From: Phytoseiulus persimilis
Taxonomy: Eukaryota; Arthropoda; Arachnida; Mesostigmata; Phytoseiidae
Direction of reading: 5' to 3'
Assembly (NCBI GenBank): GCA_037576195.1
Contig: CM075103.1
Location: 930,001-994,000 of the forward strand
Length of the DNA stretch: 64,000 bases
The notes beneath the pieces are model-generated. The model was not told the origin of the DNA, did not search any database, and saw nothing but the letters and a program-made list of their open reading frames with translations. Positions 45,246-56,640 of this stretch are shown piece after piece. A program made the position numbers and the translations under genes. Numbering within the stretch: position 1 is the first letter of the stretch; each line of letters starts with the position of its first letter.

Positions 45246-45259
45246 TTTCGAATGAACAT
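45242..45259 (-). promoter_or_regulatory. 5-codon uORF overlapping the zinc-finger start codon
   Basis: On the minus strand, ATG at 45259-45257 opens a frame of five codons whose TGA (45244-45242) overlaps the main ATG (45245-45243) as ATGA. This arrangement is compatible with termination-reinitiation control of the zinc-finger protein, which is an inference from position only. Confidence 0.45.
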
Positions 45260-47259
45260 TCTCCTAAAGTTCTCCGTCTCTGCCCACTTCACTGTTATTG
45301 TTGTTAATTCTTACGCTCCTGGCAGCTACGGCTGGTTTTCTGAGGAGGAGGGGGCGGCGGCCGTTGGAGAGGAAACACAAGCTCACCAGACGACAAACTT
45401 TCGAGGACGACAAAGCGAGCGAGAGGGGCCGCGTCGAGAAGCCCGCGAATTTCAAAACTTGAAAAGCGTCGATGAAGCGCTGTGGTCCCATTTGAGATCT
45501 CATTCTGGTTCTGCGCCCGTGCGACAGTCGGTTGAGAGGACCGGTCCACTGGATTGCCGCACTCCGCATTACTAATTGGCTTCACCGACTGAAAGGATTT
45601 CGTGTCGCTATGTGACGATAGATTCTCGGTGTCCCATGGATTTCGCGATCCGCAGGAACGTCACAAATGTTGGAAGAGAAACTTTCGCCCGTCGCGGAAG
45701 GTCGTTATTGGGAGCATAACTGAAGATTGATCACTTTCCTGCACAGACGACCTCGGGACTCGTCATACAACCACCTTTCAGTAATAAGGCTCCCATCATT
45801 CCCAAGTGAATGTAGTGGGACGATGTCCACGACATCCGAGCGTCGCATCCAATCGGATGACAGCGCCGTTAGGGACTTTCAAAGCGGCGGTTGTCACGGT
45901 GCGGACCAGTTATTCTGTCCAGCTCTGTTCCCGTCTGGATGAAGGTCGGGCCTCTTCATTTCTAACGTCGATACCCCGCATTTTCCACGCTGGCACTAAA
46001 TTCCGAGTCCGCTCCTCAGAGAGTGAGCGCCTCCGCCGAGCTCCCGTTTCCCTAGACCTTCTGTCCTAATAAGCTCTGCGGGATTCTCCATCATGGAGAC
46101 CCTATGGAGAAATCGTTTACGGCTTCCTCTGATGGAATCATGGTTTCCTCCTGGTTTGGAAGCTTTAAATGTAACGAATGGTTTCCTCGACTGTGAACTG
46201 TCGACCAAGAATCGACGAGCTCTATGTACTGATTTCCATCTTACTCGAAAATTTTCAATGCTAGCGCCGTAAAATTCGGCTCCAGTTCGCCCTCCGTCGA
46301 CACTATTCGCATACTTCGAGAGCTCGATATGAGCAGATACTATTCTGGAGCTTTGAGATGTCACACGTCTCGAAAGAGCCTCGCGCATTCTCAGCGCACG
46401 ACACGAATCCTTTCGTGCAATTGGAATGAACAGGGTCTCAGTGTTCTTTCATGCTCATGGGATATCGCGATCATGCTCAGGATTGCGCGACAGGCTGGGC
46501 GATTTCCTGACGACACATGATTGTCGAGGTTATTGAAATTTCCGAACTACGAACAAAGCCGCGCCCAGGGGTGGATCCAGGATTCGCTAAGATGTGAGTA
46601 GATCAGCTCACATCAGATATACAACGAGAAATGGGGCGATTTGGCGAAGACGGGAGAATGCCCCCAATAGCTCACTCTGTCCTTTATCGGACGGTTCGAA
46701 ATTCCTCGCGACCTCATCATTTTCGATATCCACTCCGTTGTCTTCATGAGCCTCGAGAATCACAATCAAACATCGGGAACAGTGAAACGGATGGTGTTTC
46801 GTGCCCATAGAGACTTCATAAAAACGCCTAGATGGACTCGCAAGCTCTGATTCTCTGAGAACGGCATACATTGCGCTTCCTCGGTATTTACAGGTCTAGG
46901 AGAGGCCATCTCTCCGGGTGAAGAGATTCGGCGTGACTCTCCACTCTCTGGAGACGATGCTAAACATCAGGGAGAACTCGAACCAGTTTGGGAATACCAT
47001 GGTGATGTGATGAATCCGGAATCACACCATCCGTATGGTTCCCGGCGAAGTTTCCGCAATGCGATCTCACATTGCACGATCCGACCATTCAACGAGCATC
47101 GAGTGCTTAGAATCCTTCGCGACTGTATAGGTTTATTTTCTTCCGAATAAATTCCGGGGAAGCCTCTCCCCCAGCGTTGGATTCTACTATCAGGACGATT
47201 CAAGGGAGATAGTTCTTCACCAACGAATTCTTATGTACAGGAGTCCGTTTTTGTTTGAG
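45260..47259. other. Zinc-finger gene upstream region and COPZ 3' flank
   Basis: Immediately upstream of the zinc-finger gene, 45260-45585 is GA/CT- and G-rich and probably leader or promoter. No gene is recognised in the rest, although scattered frames of 70-130 codons exist. Confidence 0.35.
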
Positions 47260-47951
47260 TTACTTCAATAATGACCACTTCAATTGATCTTTTGCGCTTT
47301 GGAGCAGCTGCGACACATTCTGATCCTCATCTCCTCCCTTGATTGCCAGTCGACCGAATACAGCATTCGCATCCGTTTCTAAAATCACCTGGAAATGATA
47401 TTTACGATTGCAACAAGCTCAAGATCAATACGGATTGCGGTACATCATTTGGAGAGCACATCTTACCCCGTTATCACAAATCTCGTCGAGGATCAGAAAC
47501 ACCGTATCTAGCTGATCGATGAGCGCTCTTTTCTCTACGCTTTTGCGGAATAAGAGCGACAGGGCATCGTAGAAAACAATTCAGCGTCGCACTGAAGAAC
47601 AGGGGATTTTGGTTTCCTGAGCCAATCACATAGAGGTGGAGGTCCACATTCGAGCTGGAAAAACAAATAATTGAAACTCTCAACTCGGAACATCTGATTT
47701 TTCGCAACCGTCGACAGGGAACTGTGCAGAGCTACTTCGAGGCAGGCTTACCGGTGGACACAGGTGAGTCCTTCAAGCATGCAAACCTCGGCAGCTCCCA
47801 TCTTCGTGAAAAGAGTTTTCTCGAACGCTTTCTCATTCGCCAGCGCGCCCGTGGAATCGAAGTAACGGGCCAAGATTCGATGTCCGTCCTGATCCATGAT
47901 AATGATTGCCTTGATAACATCGAGAGTTGGTTCCGAGAGGCCAGTATCCAT
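47260..47951 (-). CDS. COPZ1: Coatomer subunit zeta, with a one-base frame break
   Basis: The small F-COPI subunit of the vesicle coat for Golgi-to-ER traffic. Exons: 47951-47752, 47654-47467 and 47388-47260; introns are 97 and 78 bp with donors GTAAGC and [26 protein letters not shown] starts the longin-like domain, followed by [59 protein letters not shown] and [13 protein letters not shown]. The last exon encodes [20 protein letters not shown] and [16 protein letters not shown] to TAA. The middle exon is 188 bp, one base more than phase requires; the break is at a TTTT run near 47583-47586, between LNC and YDALS. Corrected length would be about 171 aa, against 177 in human COPZ1. The start matches the family's N-terminal length. 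Confidence 0.92.
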
Positions 47952-48966
47952 ATCCTCAACAGTGAGATAGACGATTACTGATGAGGATTCGAATCCACAA
48001 CGTCAATTACTCCTGGTCAAGTTCACGTTGGAATTTCAAGAACACAATTCTCAGAACCGTCTGTGGCGAGTCTTGAATCTGACACACTAGCTCTGAGCCA
48101 CACATTGAGAATTGACACGTTCGAAAACCCGGCGCTCGACCACTAGCTGCAGAACGCGACGATCATGGGAGCCGCCGGGCTAGCGGAGGACATGGCGACT
48201 GAGCGGCTCAGCTTTCGTGTGAAACTCAACAATTGCGCGCTTGACGGCACCTTTGGAACGTCCACATGTCACGTGTACAATACGGGGAGATTTCTGAGAA
48301 CTTTCGCGGGCCCGATCGCTCGACTCGGGAGCCGAGAATCAATCATTCACGGCGGGTTGTCACAGCCGAGTCGCCGCTAGATTCAGCCTCGATTGGAGAG
48401 GACGTTTCAATCGATAGCTTGACTGGAAGACGACCACCATCTCTGCTGCAGGACGATAGGCGCACTTAAGCGGCTAAACTAGCAGGGCTTTTACAACCCT
48501 ATCAGCGTCGTCTTCCCAACATTGAAGTCGTCAATAAACGTACACCCCTCCCTGGCTCGTATTCTGTTTTGGCCAACGTGAGATCCGTGCTTTAGGAGCA
48601 GCAGAAAGCGTCTGTTTGTCCGTCGTCCGCTGGTGGAGGTGGCGGCAGTAGCAGCAGTGGTGCGTCTCCGTCTTTCGTCATCGTGTTCGGTGTGTCCAGT
48701 TCTGATTCGTGACTGCTAAGATTCCCCGTCGCCGCTGGAACTGGTCGCTGAGGACACCGGCACCTACCCTCCGTCTTCGATGTTGCCGCTCACAAGTCCA
48801 CTTCTTCGGTTTCCATCGTTACGTTGAGGAGGTTGTATCACCGTTGCTTTTGCCGGCAGTGTTCATTCGTCCCAATCGGCGCCAGAGATAAAGAAGTTCT
48901 CAAGCATTAAAAAACGCGACCGAAGGGGGAAACACAGTTCGTCCTGGTGAAGTCAGTTCCGGCTCA
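47952..48966. other. COPZ-HNRNPK divergent intergenic region
   Basis: The promoter-side sequence of both genes (COPZ minus, hnRNP K-like plus). No other coding block is recognised. A CAG/GTGG-rich stretch at about 48625-48665 probably belongs to the hnRNP K leader. Confidence 0.4.
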
Positions 48967-50071
48967 ATGTTCCGGCGCTTCGATGGTCCTCCTGCGCAAC
49001 GGAAGCGCTCTGGAGGGGCAGATGATCTCGGAGGTGGGGTTGCCAAAAGATCGAAAACGGATGGAGTCTGGGATTTGAGATTCCTCATCCCCTCGCAGCG
49101 AGCCGGAGCGATCATCGGCAAATCTGGCAAACAGATTGTGGACCTCCGAAGCACCTTCAACTGTAAACTCGTCGTCCCAGACTGCGAAGGTGTACCAGAG
49201 CGCCTCATGGTGGTTCGAGTAAACAAGGATCTCCTTCCTCAGTTGATCTCTTCGGTGGTTCAGAAGATCACGGCGAACGACGATGCTGCGAACGGCAAGA
49301 ATCGTGCCGAAATGAAGCTTTTGCTACACCAAAAAGAAGCTGTAGCTCTGATCGGGAAAGGAGGAGCGCGGATCAAAGACATACGCGAAAAAACGACGGC
49401 AGCCATCAAGATTTTCGACAAGACGTGCCCTCTTTCTTCGGACAAAGTGTTAGGATCTCTGGATCCGCCGACGTGTTGACCGAAGGCCATTCGAACAGTT
49501 TGTGAGTCTCTCGAGAATGAAGATGTGCAAATCAGTGATCATTACACATATGATCCGGCGAACTATGAACCATACACTGCTTACGAATGGGGTGGTATGG
49601 ATCCAGCCGACGAAAATTTTGCCCTTTCATCGAATCCCAAAGCTCGAGGTGGAACTTCCAGGAGGTGGTGGCGTTGGAGGTGGAGGTGGGGCTGGCGGAG
49701 GTGGAGGAGTTGTCGGCGGGGGAGGAGGTGGCGGCGTTAGGGGTCCCCCCGGCTCTCGAGAGTGGCCACCATGCTGGCCGCCTCACGAAAGACCTCGTTG
49801 CTTCAATGACTACGATTACAACGATTATCCAACCGTACGCGACGATTTCGAGAGAGGTGCTGGACCAATCCCCCTTCCTCGGATGCCTCCACCGAGAAAC
49901 CCTGCGAGAATGCCCTCCTTATCGAGGGGGACTCCCTCGGAGGAACAATTACTGATCGGAACGATCGGTGGACCGCATGCAGCCACCATAATAACTCACT
50001 TTCTACAACGGAGCCTTCTTCGACACCGGGAAGCTCCGGATCAACTAAGTCATCATACTCTTCGATCTTGA
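48967..50071 (+). CDS. HNRNPK: hnRNP K-like KH-domain RNA-binding protein, frame breaks, no KH3 seen
   Basis: hnRNP K binds poly(C) RNA and DNA in the nucleus and cytoplasm. MFRRFDGPPAQRKRSGG begins the frame. KH1 follows (DLRFLIPSQRAGAIIGKSGK, GxxG loop GKSG), then KH2 (EMKLLLHQKEAVALIGKGGA, loop GKGG, then EKTTAAIKIFDKTCPLSSDK). Past that Lys the family sequence continues in other frames: RISGSADVLT, then KAIRTVCESLENEDVQISDH and YTYDPANYEPYTAYEWGG. A Gly-rich run (about 49655-49740) and NDYDYNDYPTVRDDFERGAG lie in yet another frame. Breaks are near 49449, 49482 and 49650. KH3, which ends other hnRNP K proteins, was not found before the poly(A) signal. The gene appears intronless in the part seen. 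End coordinate is approximate. Confidence 0.8.
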
Positions 50072-50768
50072 TATGCATAATTTTAAGCGTGGAATGAATA
50101 CTGCTATAAGTACTACCATGATTTCCCGACACCACATGATACAAATGAATAAGTTACGCCAATTAAACGTGCCTTCGGAAGTGTACAACGCTATATTTCT
50201 GATGGGTTACATTACTTTCCAAATCGGTCGTTCCATCGATCCTTCACCCATCATCGGTTCAAGCAACCAACCATCAATCAATCAATCGATCGACAACTGG
50301 CGATGTAATGGCATTTGTTCTCCATTAAGATGAGCTCCTGGTTCCCATCTGTTGGATTCCCAAGAATCACGCGATCAGAGAGACATGTCGACAAAGATCT
50401 TACCGGGATCAGCGAGCCACTGAATACCTAAGAACAACGAAAAGGAGACGACGAATAAATGATATTGGAATTTCCTTCCCCACACCCACGTCCCTTCTTT
50501 AACCTCCAAATGCTGATATGCCAAATCCATGGCTTTAATCCCCGCATATTTCCGTGAGGAGCAGACGGGTCATCGTCCTCTCCCTAGAAGTATGCAGCAT
50601 CAGAAAAGCCAGAACGAAAAAGGTCAAGAGGCTCCCCGTGAACCACAACCTCGAAGGTTCCATTTTGTATGGAACGCTACCTCATCGAGGAGATGTGAGT
50701 CTCATACGCCGGTTCACAAACTCGAGCGCTCGGAGGAAAAGTCGGACTCCTCATTCCGGTCGCGTGTA
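50072..50768. other. hnRNP K 3' UTR and flank
   Basis: AATAAA at 50454-50459 is a plausible poly(A) signal for the KH gene, giving a 3' UTR of about 0.4 kb. A tandem CAATCAATCAATCGATC-type run is at 50275-50290. Nothing else is recognised before the foldback element. Confidence 0.45.
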
Positions 50769-51743
50769 CAGGGTGGTCATCGTAAGTCGGGAACGATCTT
50801 ACCCTCTCTTTTTTGCTCACACCCTCGGTGGAAAATGATCCGATTCTGGGAATTATCTTTGCGATCGATAGCTGTAAGGATGGTGTATCTTTTTCGTGCA
50901 GGTGGATCGGCAAAGCAATTGCATTTTATAGAGCAGCTCGAAGATTCCCTCCTTCTTTTTCTGACTTCACTCAAAAAACTGATCCAAAAAATTCCGAAGT
51001 CGAGCGAACCGGATCCGGAAGTGTGGGGCTCGGCGCAGGATAGGAGGCTGCTCTAAACGCTCGGCAACTTTATTCCTAGTTCGGGATCTGTGAGGAACGC
51101 GAACGATTGTTTCAACCTTGAGGTCAAGAGCTGACCTCTCGACAAGAACGCATCTTCTTTGCGTCTCGGCCCGTAACGCCTCAGGGAAGCCGAACTCGAA
51201 AAAATTTTCGGTAGCAAAAAGTTCTCAGATCGGTCCTAACTACGCGAAGATAAAGCTCATGGATCGATCCGCTCGCTTTCCGATCGCAATTTTCTTCCTA
51301 GCTGGCGAAGCTCGAATCTCGGATGAAAGGAAAGATGGCCGGGTCGACCCAGAAACTCCGGAGTTGGCTAGTTTTGACTGATCTAGGAACTTTCTGCGAT
51401 AGTTCGTCCTTCTCACCGAACTTGAGCTAAGAATCTGGAGTTGCCGGGGCGTTTGAGCAGAATCCTATCCCGCGTCGAGCCTCGCACTCGCGGATTCGAC
51501 CCCTTGGCTCCCGAAGTTTTTCGATCAGTTTTCTGAGAAAATTGAAAAAAAACACGAGAAAAAATCTTTGGGCCGCTCTGAAAATGCAACGGTTGACCAA
51601 TTCACGGCCCAAGTACACGAAAAGATGGGTCATCTTTCCAGCCATCGACCGCGAAAAGAGTTACCAGAATCGAATCATTTCTCACTGTGTTATGAGTGAA
51701 AGGAGAGAGGTACGAAAGTTCCCGACTTACCATGACAACCCTG
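50769..51743. mobile_element. Foldback DNA element, copy 2 (diverged)
   Basis: Begins CAGGGTGGTCATCGTAAGTC, identical to copy 1 at 5577, and ends with a mutated reverse complement (GTTCCCGACTTACCATGACAACCCTG). Arms share blocks with copy 1 such as ATCCGATTCTGG, GATCGATAGCTG..AGGATG and GATCGGTCC. The left flank is TA (50767-50768); the right flank is TG, so the target duplication has decayed. Arms are less similar to each other than in copy 1, so this insertion is older. No coding capacity. Confidence 0.8.
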
Positions 51744-53729
51744 TGTGAGGGCTTGATCATGTAGATCTCCCGCTTGCATCCACTGGTTGCTATAAACGAC
51801 TGTTGGTCACTTCGGACGAGCATTTGTTAGTCATGAAAAATGGATGAGCCATCCAGGGATGCGCGCTGACAGCTCCACTCAGAGGGTGAGAGTTTCCTTC
51901 AGGGGAATATGAGTACCCAAGAATTGTCAGGAACAGAACGAAGCGCCTGACAATCATCATACTTCGATTCCGACATTCTCTTCCGCTAAACGTCATGTTC
52001 GACAGTCCAAGAGCGTGATTGAAAAAAGTCACGGGAGAGGAAACCTCCTCTCATAAAGGAGGGCGAGAAACAAATCGAGGTTCTCCGAAAGGCTCGAATG
52101 GTCTCCAGGAACCTCGTTCATGGAGAGGCCTGGCCAATGTCTGCCAGCAACACGAGTGTGCCAACAAACCCTCCTCGATTCCGCCCTTGGAAATCCTTCA
52201 GCTCAATTGTACACAGCCTCGTCCTGTGGGAAGGAAACGATTTCTCGAATCCTGAATGATACTGGAGAAACGTGCAAATTGCAACCTCTTTTCTGCAACG
52301 GTGATTCGCTTTCTGATTCGCTATCGAAAGATGGAGCGTCCAAATGATCGTCGAAATACCTCGGCAGCTCAGTCCCCATTGGAGCAAGGGTTTTGAACGA
52401 CTGGCCGCAGACGTGGCCCGACTTCACGGCTTTGCGCTCCTTGAGCTAGTGGATTTCGCGGTAGATCACGGAACAGATGTGCCCCCAACCCCCGTCGCAA
52501 ACTCCGACTGCGGGGCGGAATCCGAGCGGGCCCCAAATCTGTTTCGCCAACGGTCGGTCAGTAGCGTCATTTTCTCACTTCCATCAACTCTCTGGAAGCA
52601 TTGAGGGATGTGAACGTTTCAAGCGATACTGCATCGTGTCTTGCTGCCGCTCGACTGGGAACGACAACGTTTTTTTTCTTGGTAAGTTAGTGCCCTAGAC
52701 TTGAGCTGTATGCTGCTGAGCTGTCGCTGATTCGGAAGCTCCAGCTCGCTTGGTCCTCCGCTGAGACCATCTCCACCGGACGCCGGTCCTGGTAGCAGAG
52801 TCGGAGCGAAGATCCAGATCTACACTCGTAACGTGTTGCTTGTCGGAGCGGGCAAGTGCCGCGACCACGTTCTCCCAATTGTTCTTGGCAGTGAGTTGTC
52901 GCGTGGCGCTCCAGGAATACTTGCGAGGGCTCTTCATATGACTCGGACATCTCCAGCGCGACAACTCGGCTCTCCAGAAGCTCGGATGTGAAGATTGTCG
53001 ACCTCGATTGTTGCAAACACGCGAGGTATACGACGGAGCTATTCTCAAGACACTGTAGAGTCAGAATTGACCACTTTTGGAATCCTCGAAATTCAAGAAT
53101 CCCAACAGAGTACAGTCAAATATCACGGGAAAACTAGTCATCTGATCGACGCGGCGACTCCGGGATCGCGTAATTTCGATCAATTCGAGAAGTTCCCCAT
53201 GACGGCTTTAAGCATACGAGATTCCACCCGCGGCCTTCCAGCATGAGCTTTGAATCAGGTACGCTCCATCAGTTTGAGTCGACCGGGGAACGGGAAGCAT
53301 AGATGTGAAAAAAAAGCCAAAATGTTGAAGGATCCTTCCGTTCGAGGGGACGGCGGCACTCCATTGATGCGAAGAAAAGAATCATGCATTTCTTCGCATA
53401 TGTCGTGCTCATGGAAGCATGGCCATCCCGAGCTGTCCCAATGCGGCGATTCTCTACGGGTGCGTTCAGGGCGTGGATGCTAAGTTTGGGTGATGACGCT
53501 GGTGGACTAATCGAGCAAGATCATTCTGTACGTTACTCATCGACCTGATGGAAGTCCCATGATACTCGAAGACATCGAGCCCAAGCAGTCTCCGATTGTA
53601 ATATCAGCCACCCCGGATGTGCTCACAACGCAAGGTGCTTCTCCAACTTGATTGGAACTGACTATGCTGTTGATCTGTCTGTCTGTTATTCCATCAATCG
53701 TTCAGTTGTCTAATTTATCCGGCCCTTCT
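51744..53729. other. Unassigned intergenic DNA
   Basis: Overlapping frames of 70-117 codons occur on both strands (for example 53048-52695 minus) without recognisable motifs. I support no gene here. Confidence 0.35.
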
Positions 53730-54940
53730 TCTGGACTATGGAGGTGATGCCAGAATCGATCTGACCATATTTCTCGGAATGGAGGAAGGTACTCCCGGTG
53801 TCGATCTGACCTTGTGTTTCGGGTTCAGGGAGGTGATTCCGGGCTCTATCTGATCCTATTTTTCGGAATCTAGGGGGGTTGTCCCGGAATCGATTCGAAG
53901 TACCCAAAGCTGGGCGATAAGGGGACTCATCGTATAGGGGGACGCATCAGATAAGGACTCATCGTATAAGGGACGCATCAGATAAGCGATTAAGAAGATA
54001 AGAGACTTATTCCATTACGGACTCATCAGATAAGGGACTTATCGTATGAGGTACTCATCAGATAAGGACTTCTCGTATAAGGGACGCATCAGATAAGCGA
54101 CTCATCGTATAAGAGACTTATTGCATTACGAACTCATCAGATAAGGACTTATCGTATGAGTAACTCATCAGATAAGGACTTGTCGTATGAGGGACTCATC
54201 AGATAAGGGACTCATCGTATAAGGTACTCATTCAGATCAGGGACTTGTCGTATGAGGGACTCATCATATAAGGTACTCATCAGATAAGTGACTTATCGGG
54301 TAAGGGACTCATCAGATAGAGACCCATCGTATAAGGGACTTAATCGTAAAAGGGACTCAGCAGAGAAAGGACTCATCAGGTACGGGATAAGGGATGTGTC
54401 CCTCACACGATTAGTCCCTCATTCTATTAGTCCCTCGTTTGATAAGTTCCTCGCTTTCTCCTGATAAGTTCCTCGCCTCATTACGATAAGTTCCTTATCT
54501 CGTAAGGTACTTCGACGATAAGTCCCTCATCGGATGAGTCCCTCAACGATAAGTCCCCTCAACGATAAGTCCACTCATCGGATGAGTCCCTCATCCGGTA
54601 ATCTCCTATCGATAACTCCTCATCTGACAAGTCCCTTATCTGGTGAGTCCCTTACACGAAGAGTCCCTTATACGGCTTTGTGATTCATCTGACCATACTT
54701 TTTTGGAATCCAAGGGGAAGGTTCTGGAGATGATCTAACCACACTTTTTGGGGTCCGTTGAGGGGGATCTGGGGTCACCATTTTTTCGTGGTTACGGCGG
54801 TTGATTCCGCGGTCGATGTGACCTCACTAGGCAGGAATTTCCGAGACTCGGAAATTCATGCCCAGACCTCACTTTTCAGAGGTCCATGGAGGTTGATTCC
54901 GGGGTCGATTTGACCATACTTTTCCGGGGGTCCTGTGGAG
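53730..54940. repeat. Compound satellite: 17-nt GATAAG-type units flanked by about 55-bp units
   Basis: Outer blocks (53730-53905 and 54685-54940) repeat a unit of about 55 bp around GGTTGATTCCGG..TCGATCTGACCATA-TTTTTCGGA, in the same orientation. Between them, 53910-54390 repeats a degenerate unit near GGACTCATCAGATAAGG, alternating with GGACTTATCGTATGAG. At about 54395 the unit inverts, and 54395-54670 repeats forms such as AGTCCCTCATCGGATG and CGATAAGTCCCTC. No coding sequence. Confidence 0.85.
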
Positions 54941-55379
54941 GTTGTTCGGGGTTTGTCTTAGCCTACGAGGTCTACGAGATCGTCTTTGAGGTATCCCGAT
55001 ACCGTCTAGGAGTGCTTACAGGAGCTCAGGGAGACCGTCTAAGGACTCTCCGGGATCTTGCTACGGTCGAAAGCTACAAGGAGAGCTTCGGAAACACCCG
55101 AAGATGCAGTCATTGTCCAGTGTCCGACGAGCCATATACGGGAAGAATAGAAAAGTGACAACATGTATCGAACAGCCGAAAGAAGAGTGGGTCCAGGAAT
55201 GATGTTGACCCAACGAAGTGGGAGAAAAATGCCTCTACGGCAGGAACCACAGTCCAACCGCGAAAAACGCGGCCGACTCCAGTCGCCGAAGGCGTGCCTG
55301 GGGTCTGGCTATTGCCTGATTGAGAAGTGATCTTTATTTTGAATAAGGGGGAGGGGAATTTCCGAACTTGAGTGAAAGA
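54941..55379. other. Satellite edge and possible LINE remnant
   Basis: Short imperfect repeats (ACGAGGTCTACGAGATCGTC and ACCGTCTAGGAG / ACCGTCTAAGGA) run to about 55055. The remaining sequence may be upstream parts of the RT fragment that follows, but no motif proves it. Confidence 0.35.
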
Positions 55380-55506
55380 AGGCACGCAAAGTGCCTAGCT
55401 GATGATCTAGTGCTCATGGCGAGGAACAGCGCAGAAATCCGAACATTTCTCCAAGTCCTCCTCCCGATTTTTTTAGGAAGTATTGGAGCTGCATTTCCAT
55501 CTTGAT
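55380..55506 (+). mobile_element. Reverse transcriptase fragment of a LINE
   Basis: Plus-strand translation around 55393 gives LADDLVLMARNSAEIRTFLQ, matching the catalytic Y/F-A-D-D palm motif of LINE reverse transcriptases followed by the usual L-V-L-M-A-R helix. The first residue of the box is Leu and a stop follows within about 40 codons, so it is a dead fragment. Its extent on either side is unknown. Confidence 0.55.
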
Positions 55507-56640
55507 GAGAGTGCGTTAAGACTGCTTCAGACTGAGAGTACGAGGTAAGCCGAGTACAACACCTGAATTGACACTGTCTGATGGGACCAAACCATCTCAA
55601 GAGATAGGACGACATATGGACCGACACATTCAGAAAGTCTGAACCAGATGGTCCTAAGTACTTCGAGCCTGAAGTTATGAGAAGTCGAGGACGTTCTGGA
55701 GGCGGCGGCCGTTCCCAGCATGACTTTCGCTAAACAGTCACCGTGATGACTAAGAAGGCACGCTATGCGTTAAAGGAATACCGGCGCGTTGTCGCGGTGG
55801 GCTTCTTCGCACCTACAGGGTGAAATGTTGCGAACGGGTGTCTCGATTCTGGACTCAAACGGACATCCGAGCCTAGCATTCCTTGGCAGGCGCGGGTAAT
55901 TAAACTGATAATGCTAAAAGCTCAAAACCTGAGACGAAAACCGGTGCAAGAATCAAGGAACTCAGCTCCCTATTCAGTTGCGACACACTGCAGATTGAAG
56001 ATGAATGATACGAAGAGTACTCCTGTGCGACTGGATGAATGGGAATGGGATGGCTGGGAAGTCCTCACTCGAATAGTATCGAACCCACGAGCAGTCGGGA
56101 CCAGCAGCCCCCGCACACACGACCTACAGCAGGGGATCTGCTTCACCACCACCCCATAATCAATTGCAATAGATGTGACATCCGTGTGGAAAAACTAGGG
56201 AGTGTTGATATCCCCATGTGATGATGCGCACCATAAGACGGATAACCAGCCTGGGACTGAATGAAGCGATGAATCAATGCCGTTTGAAACGATCTCCGAA
56301 GGGAACGTGTGCTTGTCCCGGAGGCGTTCTGGGCTCATCACGCACACATAGTCTGAGTTTGAATCCAAACTGGCAATTGCGGTTCGACTCGAGACAAAAG
56401 CATGAAACGGTTACAGGCCCCAGAAAATTCTCTTTTTCACGGCAAAAAGAGGAAAAACCGGCTTTACTGTGGAGAGAGGCGTCTCAGATGGGTATGTTTA
56501 ATCATACGCAATAGCCAGGAGTCGTTCGCGGCGGGCTGTTTGCCGGCGGTCCCTGTCGCCTCCGGGCTCCAAAATTGAGAAGGGGGATCAAATAAAAGCG
56601 GGACATAACCGGGGCAGAGTTTTCCACGAACGCTGTGAGT
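55507..56640. other. Intergenic; promoter side of the Cys-rich gene
   Basis: No gene recognised. An A/T-rich AATAAAAG at about 56591, some 50 bp before the start at 56641, could act as a TATA-like element. Confidence 0.35.

Noticed and set aside
44550-45575. 341-codon plus-strand open frame opposite the zinc-finger gene
   Set aside because: It is a shadow of the minus-strand zinc-finger frame and its poly-Gln tract (read as Leu/Cys runs); no domain of its own.
53910-54670. CRISPR-like array
   Set aside because: Units are contiguous and degenerate with no unique spacers, and the DNA is eukaryotic; it is a satellite.
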